The notes below the pieces were generated by a model. The model searched no databases. It saw only the letters and a program-made list of their open reading frames with translations, and was not told where the DNA came from. Both the position numbers and the translations under genes were made by a program. A stretch of DNA of 64,000 nt from Nannobrachium achirus (lineage: Eukaryota > Chordata > Actinopteri > Myctophiformes > Myctophidae), in the NCBI GenBank assembly GCA_963921795.1, contig OY997659.1, positions 52,766,837 through 52,830,836 on the forward strand, read 5' to 3'. Shown here one piece after another: positions 42,144-53,549 of the stretch (its first letter is position 1; every line of letters starts with the position of its first letter).

Positions 42144-42418
42144 CACAGAGTCCACAGCTGATGATGTGGCGTGATGTCATACAATACACAAACAAGCCCT
42201 ATATAAAGGGGCAATTCTCACCAGGGAAGAGAGCATTCCTCGACTCAGACCTTATCGCCAGGATCAACTAAGCTTATAGCTTATCATCACATCCAAGATG
42301 TGATAAGATACTCAGCTAGTGGGGAATGCTCTCTTCCCTGCTGAGAATTGCCCCTTTATATAGGGCTTGTTTGTGTATTGTATGACATCACGCCACATCA
42401 TCAGCTGTGGACTCTGTG
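42144..42418. repeat. 96-bp inverted promoter repeat
   Basis: Arms 42144-42239 and 42323-42418 are reverse complements with one mismatch. Each arm contains TGATGTCAT, CCTATATAAAGGGGCAATTC and GGGAAGAGAGCATTCC, that is a TATA box and proposed start site. They face each other over an 83-base centre, so initiation from both would be convergent. The right arm continues into a full promoter module on the minus strand. Confidence 0.93.
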
Positions 42419-42915
42419 ATGTCATCGTATCTCCATATATGGCCATCTCCGTATATGGAGATATAAGTCGTCCATGCCCAAGTATGGGCTGGTGAGGTCA
42501 GACTTTGTGTGATGCGTAGGTTATCTCCATATATGGAGATTCAACATTCCAGGTGTAACTATGGCTGCCCGTATGACGTGAGAGGTGGAGGCTGTGATAT
42601 AAGACCAGCATTATCTACCGACAGATTAGTAACAAGATGTCAAAATCGTTGAAGGTTGAATCTCCAGATATGGAGATAACCAACACATCCCTCCATATAT
42701 GGAGATAACCGATGCAGTGGTGTCCGGTAAGAACTTAACCGAGATGCCTTGAATCGTCACACTCCATATATAGTGTTATCCACATTTCGTGTAGCCGCCC
42801 TGTACAGGAAGTGATGTCACAACTCGCTGACATCACCGTCAGGTCCACAGCGTGACCTGACGGTCACGCTGTGACCTGACGGTCGCATATCTCCCGATTC
42901 GGGAGTCTTACTGGT
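42323..42915 (-). promoter_or_regulatory. promoter module, minus strand (copy of the 50.6-50.95 kb module)
   Basis: Read on the minus strand from 42915: AGTAAGACTCCCGAATCGGG, several CArG boxes (TCTCCATATATGGAGATAAC), AAGTCTGACCTCACCAGCCC, ATACTTGGGCATG, TGACATCA repeats, then CCTATATAAAGG. Order and spacing match 50591-50960. No gene follows on the minus strand before the inverted arm, so the copy looks orphaned. Confidence 0.75.
42825..42890. repeat. short hairpin repeats CGTGACCTGACGGTC
   Basis: GACATCACCGTCAGGTCCAC is followed by AGCGTGACCTGACGGTCACG and GCTGTGACCTGACGGTCGC, which can pair with each other. Confidence 0.75.
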
Positions 42916-43145
42916 TGTAACAGCTGAAATCAATAACATATCAGTATTCTGGTATCAACCTGCGGGCCGCATTAAGTAAGGGTGAGGGCCACATGTGGCC
43001 CCCGGGCCGCCAGTTGCCCATGTATGATCTAAGATATCCAGATTTACAGGAGGATGTGACTAATTACATTGTTTTGTAAATGGACAACTGAAAATGCAAC
43101 ACTAATTGTGACCGAAGGTCACAGTTTACCATGAGAAATGTCACA

Positions 43146-43148
<3 letters not shown>

Positions 43149-43231
<83 letters not shown>
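43149..43231. repeat. (GT)n microsatellite
   Basis: About 83 bases of GT. Confidence 0.97.
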
Positions 43232-43233
<2 letters not shown>

Positions 43234-43399
43234 AATTATTTACGGTCTATGAGTTTGCTGCTCTGACATCATTCTCTGATGTCACTGTGATGACACATCT
43301 GGCACATCTTGTCCACGTATCCGTGTATCTCTGAAGGTCACACCTGACACTGTTCCCTTGACACATCACTGTGACATCACAGGTGATATCACAGGTGAC

Positions 43400-43760
43400 A
43401 TCACCTATGTAAAACTCCATATATGGTTATTCCCCAGAATCCCTTTTATGCCCATATATGAAGGTCCCTGATGTCATCGATATACATCACTGGCCAGATG
43501 GCAAAGAAATGGCCCATATCTGTGTGGCTGGTTCAGATAGGGATCTCCATGTATGGGTATAAAAGGGATTGTATGTTGTGATGTCATGGGAACCACTCTA
43601 ACAGAATCCCTTTTATGCCCATACTGCCATACATGGAGATCCCTGATGTCATCAATATTAAGCCCACATCTAACTTCATATGGGAATGCCATATATGTGT
43701 GGCTGGTTCAGACAGTGATCTCCATGTATGGGCATAAAAGGGATGCACCACATAGATGGG
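43400..43760. repeat. scattered CArG-box repeats
   Basis: CCATATATGG-like and GCATAAAAGGG motifs recur here (43412, 43451, 43546, 43715 and others), diverged from the 21.2-kb array. Confidence 0.7.
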
Positions 43761-43896
43761 AAGCAGGGTTCTCCATATACTGTATGGGTAACTGGTCCGA
43801 TATACTTCACTGGCCAGATGGCCAAGAATTGGCCTCGCCCTTTAGGGGCGAGGTCGCATGTCGCCCTGAGGCGTCTTACTAGTTATTAATGTGTGT

Positions 43897-43901
43897 CTGT
43901 G

Positions 43902-43941
<40 letters not shown>

Positions 43942-43950
43942 TGTGTGTGT
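43897..43950. repeat. (GTGC)n(GT)n microsatellite
   Basis: GTGC units then GT. 43960-44390 beyond it is unassigned, non-repetitive sequence with no gene seen. Confidence 0.93.
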
Positions 43951-44396
43951 GTATGTGCACATGTAATCTCCAGACTAGTCACTAGGCCAATCAGCATTTC
44001 ATTTCTCGTGCACGCTGGCAGCAGGCCAAGGACCACAGTTCTCAAATATTTTCCATGAGAGCACAAACTCAACTCAACCAATTGAGTCTTTAGCACCTTT
44101 CACACAGTTTAGAGTGCTGATGTTCGCCAACATACGCACCAATACTAATCTACATGTTTTCATACTGACGGAAAGATGAGAGAGGTTATAGGGCATGCCT
44201 CCTGATGGAGATTTGCACTCTACAGAGCACACCTTTCTAGTTGAAGATGCACCAAAGCCACTTGAACACTAGCATCCCTATTCCAAGGGGGAGGGAATTC
44301 ACAGAAATGCGCTTTTTTTGGCAAAAAGATTTGGTGTAGAGTGTGGAAAAAAACTGATTCCATCTTCCTGGTCAACTAAATAGTAGTTTATTAAGT

Positions 44397-46434
44397 AGGG
44401 GAGAACAGGGTAGATGAACCCTTTATCTTTAAAACTATACACATGAGTTGTCATTTGACCTTAAATAAGAACACAACAGTATTTTTTATTAGGTCTCTGC
44501 TACTCAAATTATGCTCAATCTGATTATGCAGAATATCTTTCATGTTGATGAATACACTCATGTAAGAGAAGTTTTCAATATTATATTATATTATTATTAT
44601 ATTATAATTGCAAATATTAAAAGGTTCTGAATAACACATTTTATTTAATTGGTTTTAATATTTTTTCTTATGCTTTTTCTGATAAGTAAATACATTATTT
44701 GTTCAAGTGTAAACTGCAAGTTGAGCTACTTGACCACTTTTTTTTTATAAGTCATATTTTTCTGGCCCCTTGTCATAGATGCTAACTCATAATCTTGTCA
44801 TAGATGCTAACTCATAATCTTGTCATAGATGCTAACTCATAATCTTGTCATAGATGCTAACTCATAATCTTGTCATAGATGCTAACTCATAATCTTGTCA
44901 TAGATGCTAACTCATAATCTTGTCATAGATGCTAACTCATAATCTCCTTGTCATATATGCTAACTCATAATCTTGTCATAGATGCTAACTCATAATCTTG
45001 TCATTGATGCTAACTCATGATATTGTCATAGATGCTAACTCATAATCTTGTCATAGATGCTAACTCATAATCTTGTCATAGATGCTAACTCATAACCTTG
45101 TCATAGATGCTAACTCATAACCTTGTCATAGATGCTAACTCATAACCTTGTCATAGATGCTAACTCATAACCTTGTCATAGATGCTAACTCATAACCTTG
45201 TCATAGATGCTAACTCATAATCTTGTCATAACTCATAATCTTGTCATAGATGCTAACTCATAATCTTGTCATAGATGCTAACTCATAATCTTGTCATAGA
45301 TGCTAACTCATAATCTTGTCATAGATGCTAACTCATAATCTTGTCATAGATGCTAACTCATAATCTTGTCATAGATGCTAACTCATAATCTTGTCATAGA
45401 TGCTAACTCATAATCTTGTCATAGATGCTAACTCATAACCTTTTCATAGATGCTAACTCATAACCTTGTCATAGATGCTAACTCATAATCTTGTCATAGA
45501 TGCTAACTCATAATCTTGTCATAGATGCTAACTCATAATCTTGTCATAGATGCTAACTCATAATCTTGTCATAGATGCTAACTCATAATCTTGTCTTAGA
45601 TGCTAACTCATAATCTTGTCATAGATGCTAACTCATAATCTTGTCATAGATGCTAACTCATAATCTTGTCATAGATGCTAACTCATAATCTTGTCATAGA
45701 TGCTAACTCATAACCTTGTCATAGATGCTAACTCATAATCTTGTCATAGATGCTAACTCATAATCTAAATCTTGTCATAGATGCTAACTCATAACCTTGT
45801 CATAGATGCTAACTCATAACCTTGTCATAGATGCTAACTCATAATCTTGTCATAGATGCTAACTCATAATCTTGTCATAGATGCTAACTCATAATCTTGT
45901 CATAGATGCTAACTCATAATCTTGTCATAGATGCTAACTCATAATCTTGTCATAGATGCTAACTCATAATCTTGTCATAGATGCTAACTCATAATCTTGT
46001 CATAGATGCTAACTCATAATCTTGTCATAGATGCTAACTCATAATCTTGTCATAGATGCTAACTCATAATCATAACTCATAATCTTGTCATAGATGCTAA
46101 CTCATAATCATAACTCATAATCTTGTCATAGATGCTAACTCATAATCTTGTCATAGATGCTAACTCATAATCTTGTCATAGATGCTAACTCATAATCTTG
46201 TCATAGATGCTAACTCATAATCTTGTCATAGATGCTAACTCATAATCTTGTCATAGATGCTAACTCATAATCTTGTCATAGATGCTAACTCATAATCTTG
46301 TCATAGATGCTAACTCATAATCTTGTCATAGATGCTAACTCATAATCTCAAATGATATCAGACATCCTGATTGATTTTTCTTGCTTCCAGGGCAACTTAA
46401 ACAAAAAGTGGTTCATCTTACCCTGTTCTCCCCT
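44397..46434. mobile_element. TIR element (GGGGAGAACAGGG) inflated by a minisatellite
   Basis: TAGGGGAGAACAGGGTAGATG at the left and CATCTTACCCTGTTCTCCCC then TA at the right form inverted ends with a TA flank, as in Tc1/mariner-type elements. Of about 2.0 kb, 1.58 kb is the 25-bp repeat below. No transposase was seen. Confidence 0.7.
44768..46348. repeat. 25-bp minisatellite, about 63 copies
   Basis: TCTTGTCATAGATGCTAACT plus CATAA repeats for 1.58 kb with few variants (AACCTTGTC, AATCATAACTCATAATC). It is the largest tandem array here and lies inside a transposon. Confidence 0.97.
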
Positions 46435-46970
46435 AGGAGGTGGTTACATAGTCTGCACAACTTATGAATAAACTCTTACATTATTCAGTGACTGGCATTT
46501 TCTTGATGTTAGGAACATGGATGAAGGTATATCTAAAGAAGGTAGGATATTCTTCTCTCATCTAATAATCAATGCAAGAATAACAATATACAGTAACTGC
46601 CAGTAATGCAAAGTGCTGGACTGTGCTGGTCATGTGTTTTCTTTAATTAACAAAATAAATATACAAAGAAATTAATATCTGATCCCAATCATCAAAATAA
46701 AATATGCCCTATGGCTAAAATATACCAGATGTAATGCTTTTATATTCACAGTTTGTTAACAAATAGTGGAAATAGCAGCACTTCAAGCATCGTGACCTTC
46801 CGCCAATTCCACTATTTTTGAAAATGTGGAACAACATGGAAATTATTTTTACATAAATTGTGATGATCACTAATAATTGGATGAGGCTATTATGTAAATA
46901 CTCGTGACAGGCCTAGCAGGTCATTATGCTCGCCAGTAGCGTCAGTTCAGAAAAAGCTAAGGTATGGCAA
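46347..46970. repeat. block duplicated in inverse orientation at 63110-63757
   Basis: CAAATGATATCAGACATCC onward is the reverse complement of 63757 downward. It includes the GGGGAGAACAGGG terminus, about 500 bases of AT-rich sequence, a hairpin with GGAAATAGCAGCACTTCAAG (46765-46822) and the CAGTAGCGTCAGTTCAG MITE end. Confidence 0.9.
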
Positions 46971-47765
46971 CATGACTGGTGTCTTGCACGCGTGCCTTTG
47001 CACGTGCAAGTCAATATACCAGTCATGTTGCCATACCTTAGCAACAGGCATGATACATTTATTTAAGAAGTACATTTTATTTCATTTTAATTTTTTCGGT
47101 TTTTCACGTGCAGCTAATGAGCCCTATTCACGACCCGCCCACTCAGCATCCCCCGGGTGCTGAAGTCCCGTTTTGAAGGGGAAAATCCTACTATAAGCCT
47201 ATAGGGTTAACACAGAAATCGCAAATTTAATGCAATTTCCGAATAGTAAAGTATAAAATACGGCTAGCATGATCAAGAACACAAGATAGTAAAAGGCACA
47301 AAGCATTATAATTTACTTTACCGTTAGAAATAATGATTTGTTGGCTTTAAGTCCAGCTATTTCTGTTTCCCCTTCTAAATTGAAGTCAGCACCCGGGGGA
47401 TGCTGAGAAATTTGCTGAGTGGGCGGGCCGTGAATAGGGCTAATCTAGGCACAACATAGTAAAAGTGCCACGATTAACAATACTGCATTGCACCTGTGCA
47501 GCTGACCTGCGGAACCTGGGAATATACCATTCTGTCAAGATGGGGAGAATACAGTGTGGAGAACATAATACGTTGTTAAAGTGACCATTTTGTAAAATGT
47601 TGTATTTGTAGTTATTTTACTGTAATTTAACAACATAGCCTAATAACCAGCACAGATAGACAAAGAGACATTCATGGATTTATATTTAAAAGTAACTTTT
47701 ATTTTCCCCCCTGGACCCAAGGTATGCCAGCTGCATACCCCTGCCATACCCAATTGACGCCCCTG
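46934..47765 (-). mobile_element. hAT MITE, CAGGGGCGTCAATTGGG family, 832 bp with nested MITE
   Basis: CAGTAGCGTCAGTTCAGAAA to CCAATTGACGCCCCTG, flanked by ATGCTCGC and CTGCTCGC (7 of 8). Its hairpin (46959-47041) is diverged from 29284-29363. Another MITE is nested at 47120-47441. Confidence 0.87.
47120..47441. mobile_element. nested MITE, AGCCCTATTCACG ends
   Basis: AGCCCTATTCACGACCCGCC and GGGCGGGCCGTGAATAGGGCT are inverted ends, with CATCCCCCGGGTGCTGA and its complement further in. Confidence 0.88.
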
Positions 47766-47788
47766 CTGCTCGCTCTCTCTGTCTCACA

Positions 47789-47816
47789 CGCACGCACGCA
47801 CGCACGCACGCACACA

Positions 47817-47855
<39 letters not shown>
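47789..47855. repeat. (CACG)n(CA)n microsatellite
   Basis: CACG then CA units. 47860-48390 beyond it is AT-rich with no recognised feature. Confidence 0.95.
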
Positions 47856-47857
<2 letters not shown>

Positions 47858-48394
47858 CGCCGGCTTTGTGTTTTAAATGAGTTAGTGTAACTGCGTTAAA
47901 GCAGTGTGAGTTGATAGAGGAAGTGATCTGTCACTGTTCTGTCATCAGGTTAATTAGTTTACTGGCACATTAATATGCCTATTAATTAACGCTGTCTAGA
48001 ATAAACGTTTGCCACTGGAACATTTCACAAATGGTTGTTATTTTTCAGCACAACAAAGTTGATATTTCCTGATGACTAAATATCACAATCTGTATTGTGA
48101 ACATCAGATTACCAATATTTCTGACATGACATATCGTATGTCTCTGATCCTGTGAAAGTGTGACATTTATTGACATACAGTACAACATGTAGTGCAGATA
48201 AACGGAGTTTAAAAGCTCAGAGTACAGTCTGTGGATAGTAATGAATGAATACTGTACAGACTGTAGACAAAATAATAAATATAACGATGATAAAATATGA
48301 GTTTATATGAGTAGTTTATAAGAGTTTCTCGTTGACTTTGTACATTTGTGTGTGGTATAATCACTAACAAATCATCGAAACACACATACTCATG

Positions 48395-48422
48395 CACGCA
48401 CGCACACACACACGCGCGCGCG

Positions 48423-48456
<34 letters not shown>

Positions 48457-48474
48457 TGCGCGCGCACACACACA
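48395..48474. repeat. mixed (CACG)/(CG)/(CA) microsatellite
   Basis: It contains a CGCGCGCGCG core, prone to Z-DNA, between CA tracts. Confidence 0.9.
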
Positions 48475-48727
48475 ATGTCCACACAACATATTTGGGGTTG
48501 TCCCGTGCTCTGCCAGCTGCTTGTCTTTCATTCAGGCCAGTGCTGAGGCCTATACTGTCCCATAGTCACCATGCCACACATACCAACCTCTACAGGACCG
48601 CCGACCCTTTCAGCCCTTCATTGATCCATTTTCCCATTGACAGAAAAACTATCAGTTTGCAAGGGGAAAGTATAGTGACAAGACAATAGCCTTGTCACTT
48701 TTGACAGGAGGGCATGTGGTATGTACT

Positions 48728-48729
<2 letters not shown>

Positions 48730-48823
<94 letters not shown>
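48730..48823. repeat. (GACA)n microsatellite
   Basis: About 23 units of GACA. 48475-48720 and 48830-49125 contain no supported gene. Confidence 0.97.
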
Positions 48824-49131
48824 AGGATATAGGGATGGATGGATGGATCCTCCAGGGGAAATGCAGTGGTCATAGCAGACCTCAGTTACAGGACACCCAG
48901 GACAGATAGTGTAGTAGGAGGTCCACAGATGGTAGAGAGATACGTCTCTATGCTTAATGAGAATATAAAGGAGTGGGCAGGAATCACAGACATCGGGGGT
49001 GTTTCCAGGAGGTCCCCCGCTAAATTGGTTAATTTGTCCAAATCGGTTTAACCACTTTCACCCAGTTTTATAGTCTTTAACGTTTTGAGTCGTTTTGAAA
49101 CTTTTCAACACAAATCCCCATGGGGATCCCT

Positions 49132-49462
49132 GGGGTCTAACCTTAACCCTAACCCTGGGGTCTAACCTTAACCCTAACCCTGGGGTCTAACCCTAACCCT
49201 AACCCTGGGGTCTAACTTTAACCCTAACCCTGGTGTCTAACTTTAACCCTAACCCTGGGGTCTAACCCTAACCCTAACCCTGGGGTCTAACCTTAACCCT
49301 AACCCTGGGGTCTAACTTTAACCCTAACCCTGGGGTCTAACCTTAACCCTAACCCTGGGGTCTAACTTTAACCCTAACCCTGGGGTCTAACCCTAACCCT
49401 AACCCTGGGGTCTAACCTTAACCCTAACCCTGGGGTCTAACCTTAACCCTAACCCTGGGGTC
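49132..49462. repeat. 25-bp telomere-like minisatellite, about 13 copies
   Basis: GGGGTCTAACCTTAACCCTA plus ACCCT repeats every 25 bases. Each unit holds two CCCTAA motifs, so a vertebrate telomere motif is embedded in a longer unit. Confidence 0.95.
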
Positions 49463-49529
49463 TGTAGCCAAATACATTTGGAAGTCCTTGAGAGCCACTG
49501 ACCTACAGGAAGGGGGGATAATACTACTG

Positions 49530-50432
49530 TATTATTTAACACTGACACCTCAGTAATAAATAATACTATACTGTATTATTTAACACTGACACCTCAGTAA
49601 TAAATAATACTATACTGTATTATTTAACACTGACACCTCAGTAATAAATAATACTATACTGTATTATTTAATACTGACACCTCAGTAATAAATAATACTA
49701 TACTGTATTATTTAATACTGACACCTCAGTAATAAATAATACTATACTGTATTATTTAACACTGACACCTCAGTAATAAATAATACTATACTGTATTATT
49801 TAATACTGACACCTCAGTAATAAATAATACTATACTGTATTATTTAATACTGACACCTCAGTAATAAATAATACTAATACTGACACCTCAGTAATAAATA
49901 ATACTATACTGTATTATTTAACACTGACACCTCAGTAATAAATAATACTATACTGTATTATTTAATACTGACACCTCAGTAATAAATAATACTATACTGT
50001 ATTATTTAACACTGACACCTCAGTAATAAATAATACTATACTGTATTATTTATACTGTATTATTTAATACTGACACCTCAATAATAAATAATACTATACT
50101 GTATTATTTAATACTGACACCTCAGTAATAAATAATACTATACTGTATTATTTAATACTGACACCTCAGTAATAAATAATACTATACTGTATTATTTAAC
50201 ACTGACACCTCAGTAATAAATAATACTATACTGTATTATTTAACACTGACACCTCAGTATTAAATAATACTATACTGTATTATTTAACACTGACACCTCA
50301 GTAATAAATAATACTATACTGTATTATTTAACACTGACACCTCAGTATTAAATAATACTATACTGTATTATTTAACACTGACACCTCAGTAATAAATAAT
50401 ACTATACTGTATTATTTAATACTGACACCTCA
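49530..50432. repeat. 44-bp minisatellite, about 20 copies
   Basis: TAATAAATAATACTATACTG then TATTATTTAACACTGACACC and TCAG. AATAATACTATA and TATACTGTATTATT allow each unit to fold back. There are a few deletions and C/T variants. Confidence 0.96.
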
Positions 50433-50590
50433 GGGCGACATGCTTTAGGGGAGGTCACGCCAATTCTTGGCCATCTGGCAAGTGATGACCAGTTGCACCA
50501 GACCCCCGCATGATAGTCAACAATGTGCCCATATATGGGCATTACCAAATATACGAAAGTGTGACTTGTGATGACAGCGATCTCCATATA

Positions 50591-50960
50591 TGGGCACCAG
50601 TAAGACTCCCTAATCGGGAGATAAGCGACCGTTGGTCGCTTATCTCCACAAATAGGCCAAAAGTTTGTTTTACCAATTATCAAGACATACGGGCAGTTGA
50701 CAGTTTGCCATGGTTACTCATTGAAGTTGAATCTCCATATATGGAGATAACCTACGCATCACACTAAGTCTGACCTCACCAGCCCATATTTGGGCATGAG
50801 CAACTTATGTCTCCATATATGGAGATATGATGACATCACACAGTCCTCAGCCGATGATGTGGCGTGATGTCATACAATACACAAACGAGCCCTACAGTAT
50901 AAAGGGGCAATTCTTGCCAGGAAAGAAGCATTTCTTCGACTCAGACCTTATCGCCAGGGT
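50591..50960 (+). promoter_or_regulatory. promoter module, plus strand, no gene downstream
   Basis: In order: AGTAAGACTCCCTAATCGGG (50595), TTGCCATGGTTACTCATTGA (50705), TCTCCATATATGGAGATAAC, AAGTCTGACCTCACCAGCCC, CATATTTGGGCATG, a second CArG palindrome, TGACATCAC, TGATGTCAT, and TATAAAGGGG (50899). The 42.3-42.9 kb and 58.37-58.6 kb segments share this order. Downstream is CArG satellite rather than a gene. Confidence 0.75.
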
Positions 50961-50984
50961 TGGCTTATAGCAGCTGTCGGTAGG

Positions 50985-51490
50985 ACCATATATGGATTCT
51001 GTTAGTGTGGATCTCCTAACAGGGCATCATCTGGGATACAAACCCTTTTATGCCCATATATGGAGATCCCTAACAGAATCCCTTTCATGCCCATATATGG
51101 AGATCCCTAACAGAATCCCTTTTATGCCCATATATGGAGATCCCTAACAGCATCCCTTTTATGCCCATATATGGAGATCACTAACAGCTAACAGAATCCC
51201 TTTTATGCCCATATATGGAGATCCCTAACAGAATCTAACAGAATCCCTTTTATGTCCATATATGGAGATCCCTAACAGAATCCCTTTTATGTCCATATAT
51301 GGAGATCCCTAACAGAATCCCTTGTATGCCCATATATGGAGATCCCTAACAGAATCCCCTTTATGCCCATATATGGAGATCCCTAACAGAATCCCTTTTA
51401 TGCCCATATATTATGGAGAAATCCCTGCTCTGAGTATCTGACATCAGTGTGATGTCACCTGTTTATGCCCATATATGGAGATCCCTGCTC
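50985..51490. repeat. CArG-box minisatellite, second array
   Basis: Units of ATCCCTTTTATGCCCATATA then TGGAGATCCCTAACAGA, about 36-bp, repeat about 12 times; it is the reverse orientation of the 21.2-kb unit type (TTTTATGCCCATATATGGAG). Confidence 0.93.
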
Positions 51491-51495
51491 TGCGT

Positions 51496-51625
51496 ATCTG
51501 GTTGCTATGGTAAACAGTTGGTTGCTAGGGTAAAAAAACATGGTTGCTATGGTAAACAGTTGGTTGCTAGGGTAAACAGTTGGTTGCTAGGGTAAAACCA
51601 TGGTTGCTAAGGTGGTTGCTAACGT
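51496..51625. repeat. GGTTGCTAGGGTAAACAGTT repeats
   Basis: GTTGCTATGGTAAAC and GTTGCTAGGGTAAAC recur six or so times. They resemble the RFX X-box (GTTGCCATGGCAAC type), as does TTGCCATGGTTAC in the promoter modules. Confidence 0.75.
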
Positions 51626-51729
51626 ACACTAACAGACCAGCATCAACAGACTGTTGCCACAGCAACGTACACAAAGGTTTGTGTACACATGTGGTGTGAT
51701 GTCATACTGATGCGGAGATATGAGCAGGG

Positions 51730-52010
51730 CAAAGGTGTGACGTGTGACGTGTGACGGACGGACGGCCGGTGGAGGTTTTCATAGTAAACTGCTCCCTGAC
51801 GGTCGCAATAAAAGGGACATCAAGCCAGAGCGTGATGTCAGAGTGGCAAACCCATTCTGTTAAGAGTGGTTCCCCTGACATCACAGTGACATCAGAGCAT
51901 GATGTCAGAGTGACAAAGCCATAGAACCACAGTGTCAGGCATGACAGACAAGCTGTGACCGTTTTCATAGTAAACAATAAGACACCTCAGGGTGACTTGC
52001 GACCTCAGGG
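51730..52010. repeat. GACGGTCGC / TTTCATAGTAAAC modules, inverted relative to 42010
   Basis: GACGGACGGACGGCCGGTGG then AGGTTTTCATAGTAAACTGC is the complement of 42040-42070. A second GTTTTCATAGTAAACAATAA with ACCTCAGGGTGACTTGCGAC follows at 51961. Confidence 0.75.
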
Positions 52011-52074
52011 TGATAGTCTGGCCAACCACAGCGTTTCTCTGACGATTCTAGTTGTTGTCAGTCTGGGGGGAGTT

Positions 52075-52195
52075 TGTTCATGTTTTTGTGAGGGTATCAA
52101 CCCTAGGAGACACGGGGAGAACATGCAAACTCCACACAGAAAGGCCCTATCGCCAACCCCACCTAGGGTGTGGGCGCTGATGACGCGGAGGGAGG
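52075..52195. repeat. fish interspersed repeat GGGGAGAACATGCAAACTCC
   Basis: CACGGGGAGAACATGCAAAC and CCACACAGAAAGGCCC form a motif common across fish genomes; only a fragment is present. Confidence 0.55.
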
Positions 52196-52259
52196 AACAC
52201 GCCGCCCATATATGTCCTTAATATTGATAACATAATATCCTTAATAATGTCCTTAATAT

Positions 52260-52600
52260 TGACAATATAGGAATCTCCATATATGGGCATAAAACGTACG
52301 TAAGTAATGCCAAGCAGGGCCATGGTGAGTTAGGGCCTTCGTTTGATACCTGTGGATCTCCATATGGGCATAAGGGGGTAGGTACCCTAACGTTCTCATT
52401 TTCGGCCTGGGATTTATGACATCCGAAATCTCCATGTATGGGCATAAAAGGTTTTTTTCTTTTTCTGGGAATGACCATAATGGACTTTTATACCCTGAGA
52501 AATCTCGTAGCTTGTCTGACTGTCAGTATAGGAAGTGATGTCACGTAACATACTTTTTATGCCCATATATGAGTCATTCTGTACCACATCACTGACTCAC
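52260..52600. repeat. diverged CArG repeats
   Basis: TCTCCATATATGGGCATAAA (52274), TCTCCATATGGGCATAAG (52357) and TCTCCATGTATGGGCATAAA (52429) are degenerate members of the same family. Confidence 0.75.
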
Positions 52601-52609
52601 TGACATCAC

Positions 52610-53540
52610 TGATAAATATAAATTTGTAAGACAACAACAATTATTCCCCTATGAGATACATTAATCCATCACAAAGAAATAAGACAGGAGAGTGATTCAG
52701 AGTGAGAATGGAATGTTTACTGGAGAGAGAGAGAATTCAAGACAGGTACAGTACAGAAATAATGGTTCAATGGTTCGTGCTCTCTCTGACAAATTATGTT
52801 TTGATATGAGTTTAAGTATGGTCATTTGGTCAGTCAATGGATGACGTTTCAACAGTTCATAGGATGTTTCTTGTCCACAAGTGGGTTCCATATACGTGGC
52901 AAAGAGTTCATAGGTTCCTGAAGGGATGTCCTTCCAGGCTGAGCCTTATAAACCAAAACAATTCTCATTGTTTTTGGTACAGGCTCCAAGGCAGTAGATA
53001 AGGCCTCATTTCTACCAGACAGAGACCTTGTGGGTACTGTACATGAAATTAAAGCATGACACAGTCACAAGCTGTGCCTTAGGGTCAGGTGGTCAGTTTG
53101 TCATCAATATGAATTGATAAAAAGATGATATAAACCACAACAAAATACCTAACAATCCACCGGCTGGTTAATATTGATCTTTTTTTTTAACAGTGGGATG
53201 AAAAATGGTTAGGGTTATGGTTAAAGCACTTCTTCAATAGCAAAAGGACTGTAATTATCGTTAGGGTTAGAGTTGACATGAAAAGCATGACATTAATGAC
53301 CAAAATGTTATCATGTTTACACATAAATTAAATAACCCCTTGTAATCAGATTGATAAGTCACAAGATTAGTTGATCAGTATTCCCCTGCAACCTATTTAG
53401 AAGAAAACAAATAGAAGAATATAAGGGGTCCATAAGTCCAAGCCTCGATATGATGAGGGCTGGAGACAGAGCAAAGTCCAAGGATCGAGTTGAGGTCTTG
53501 TTGGAGATGGGCGGAGACGGGTCGGAGAGTGGAAGTGGGG
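52610..53540. other. unassigned unique-looking sequence
   Basis: No repeat family, splice pattern or protein is recognised. Weak TTAGGGTTA motifs occur near 53205 and 53262. Confidence 0.4.
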
Positions 53541-53549
53541 TTCTTTAGG

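Larger units (their letters stand above)
41591..43022. mobile_element. hAT-like MITE, GTGGGCAACTT family, interrupted by promoter module
   Basis: CAGGAGTGGGCAACTTTGAT at the left and GCCAGTTGCCCATG at the right are inverted ends of a common vertebrate hAT group; AGGGCCAC blocks follow each end. A large palindromic core lies at 41701-41801. The 42010-42920 promoter-like segment appears to be inserted inside. No clean target duplication was found. Confidence 0.65.

Noticed and set aside
44768..46348. CRISPR-like regular array
   Set aside because: The units are directly adjacent with no unique spacers, in a vertebrate genome; it is a minisatellite. The same applies to 1789-2858 and 49530-50432.
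52610..53160. Solo LTR from TGTAAGACAAC to ACCTAACA
   Set aside because: TG...CA ends exist but no matching target duplication was found on either side.
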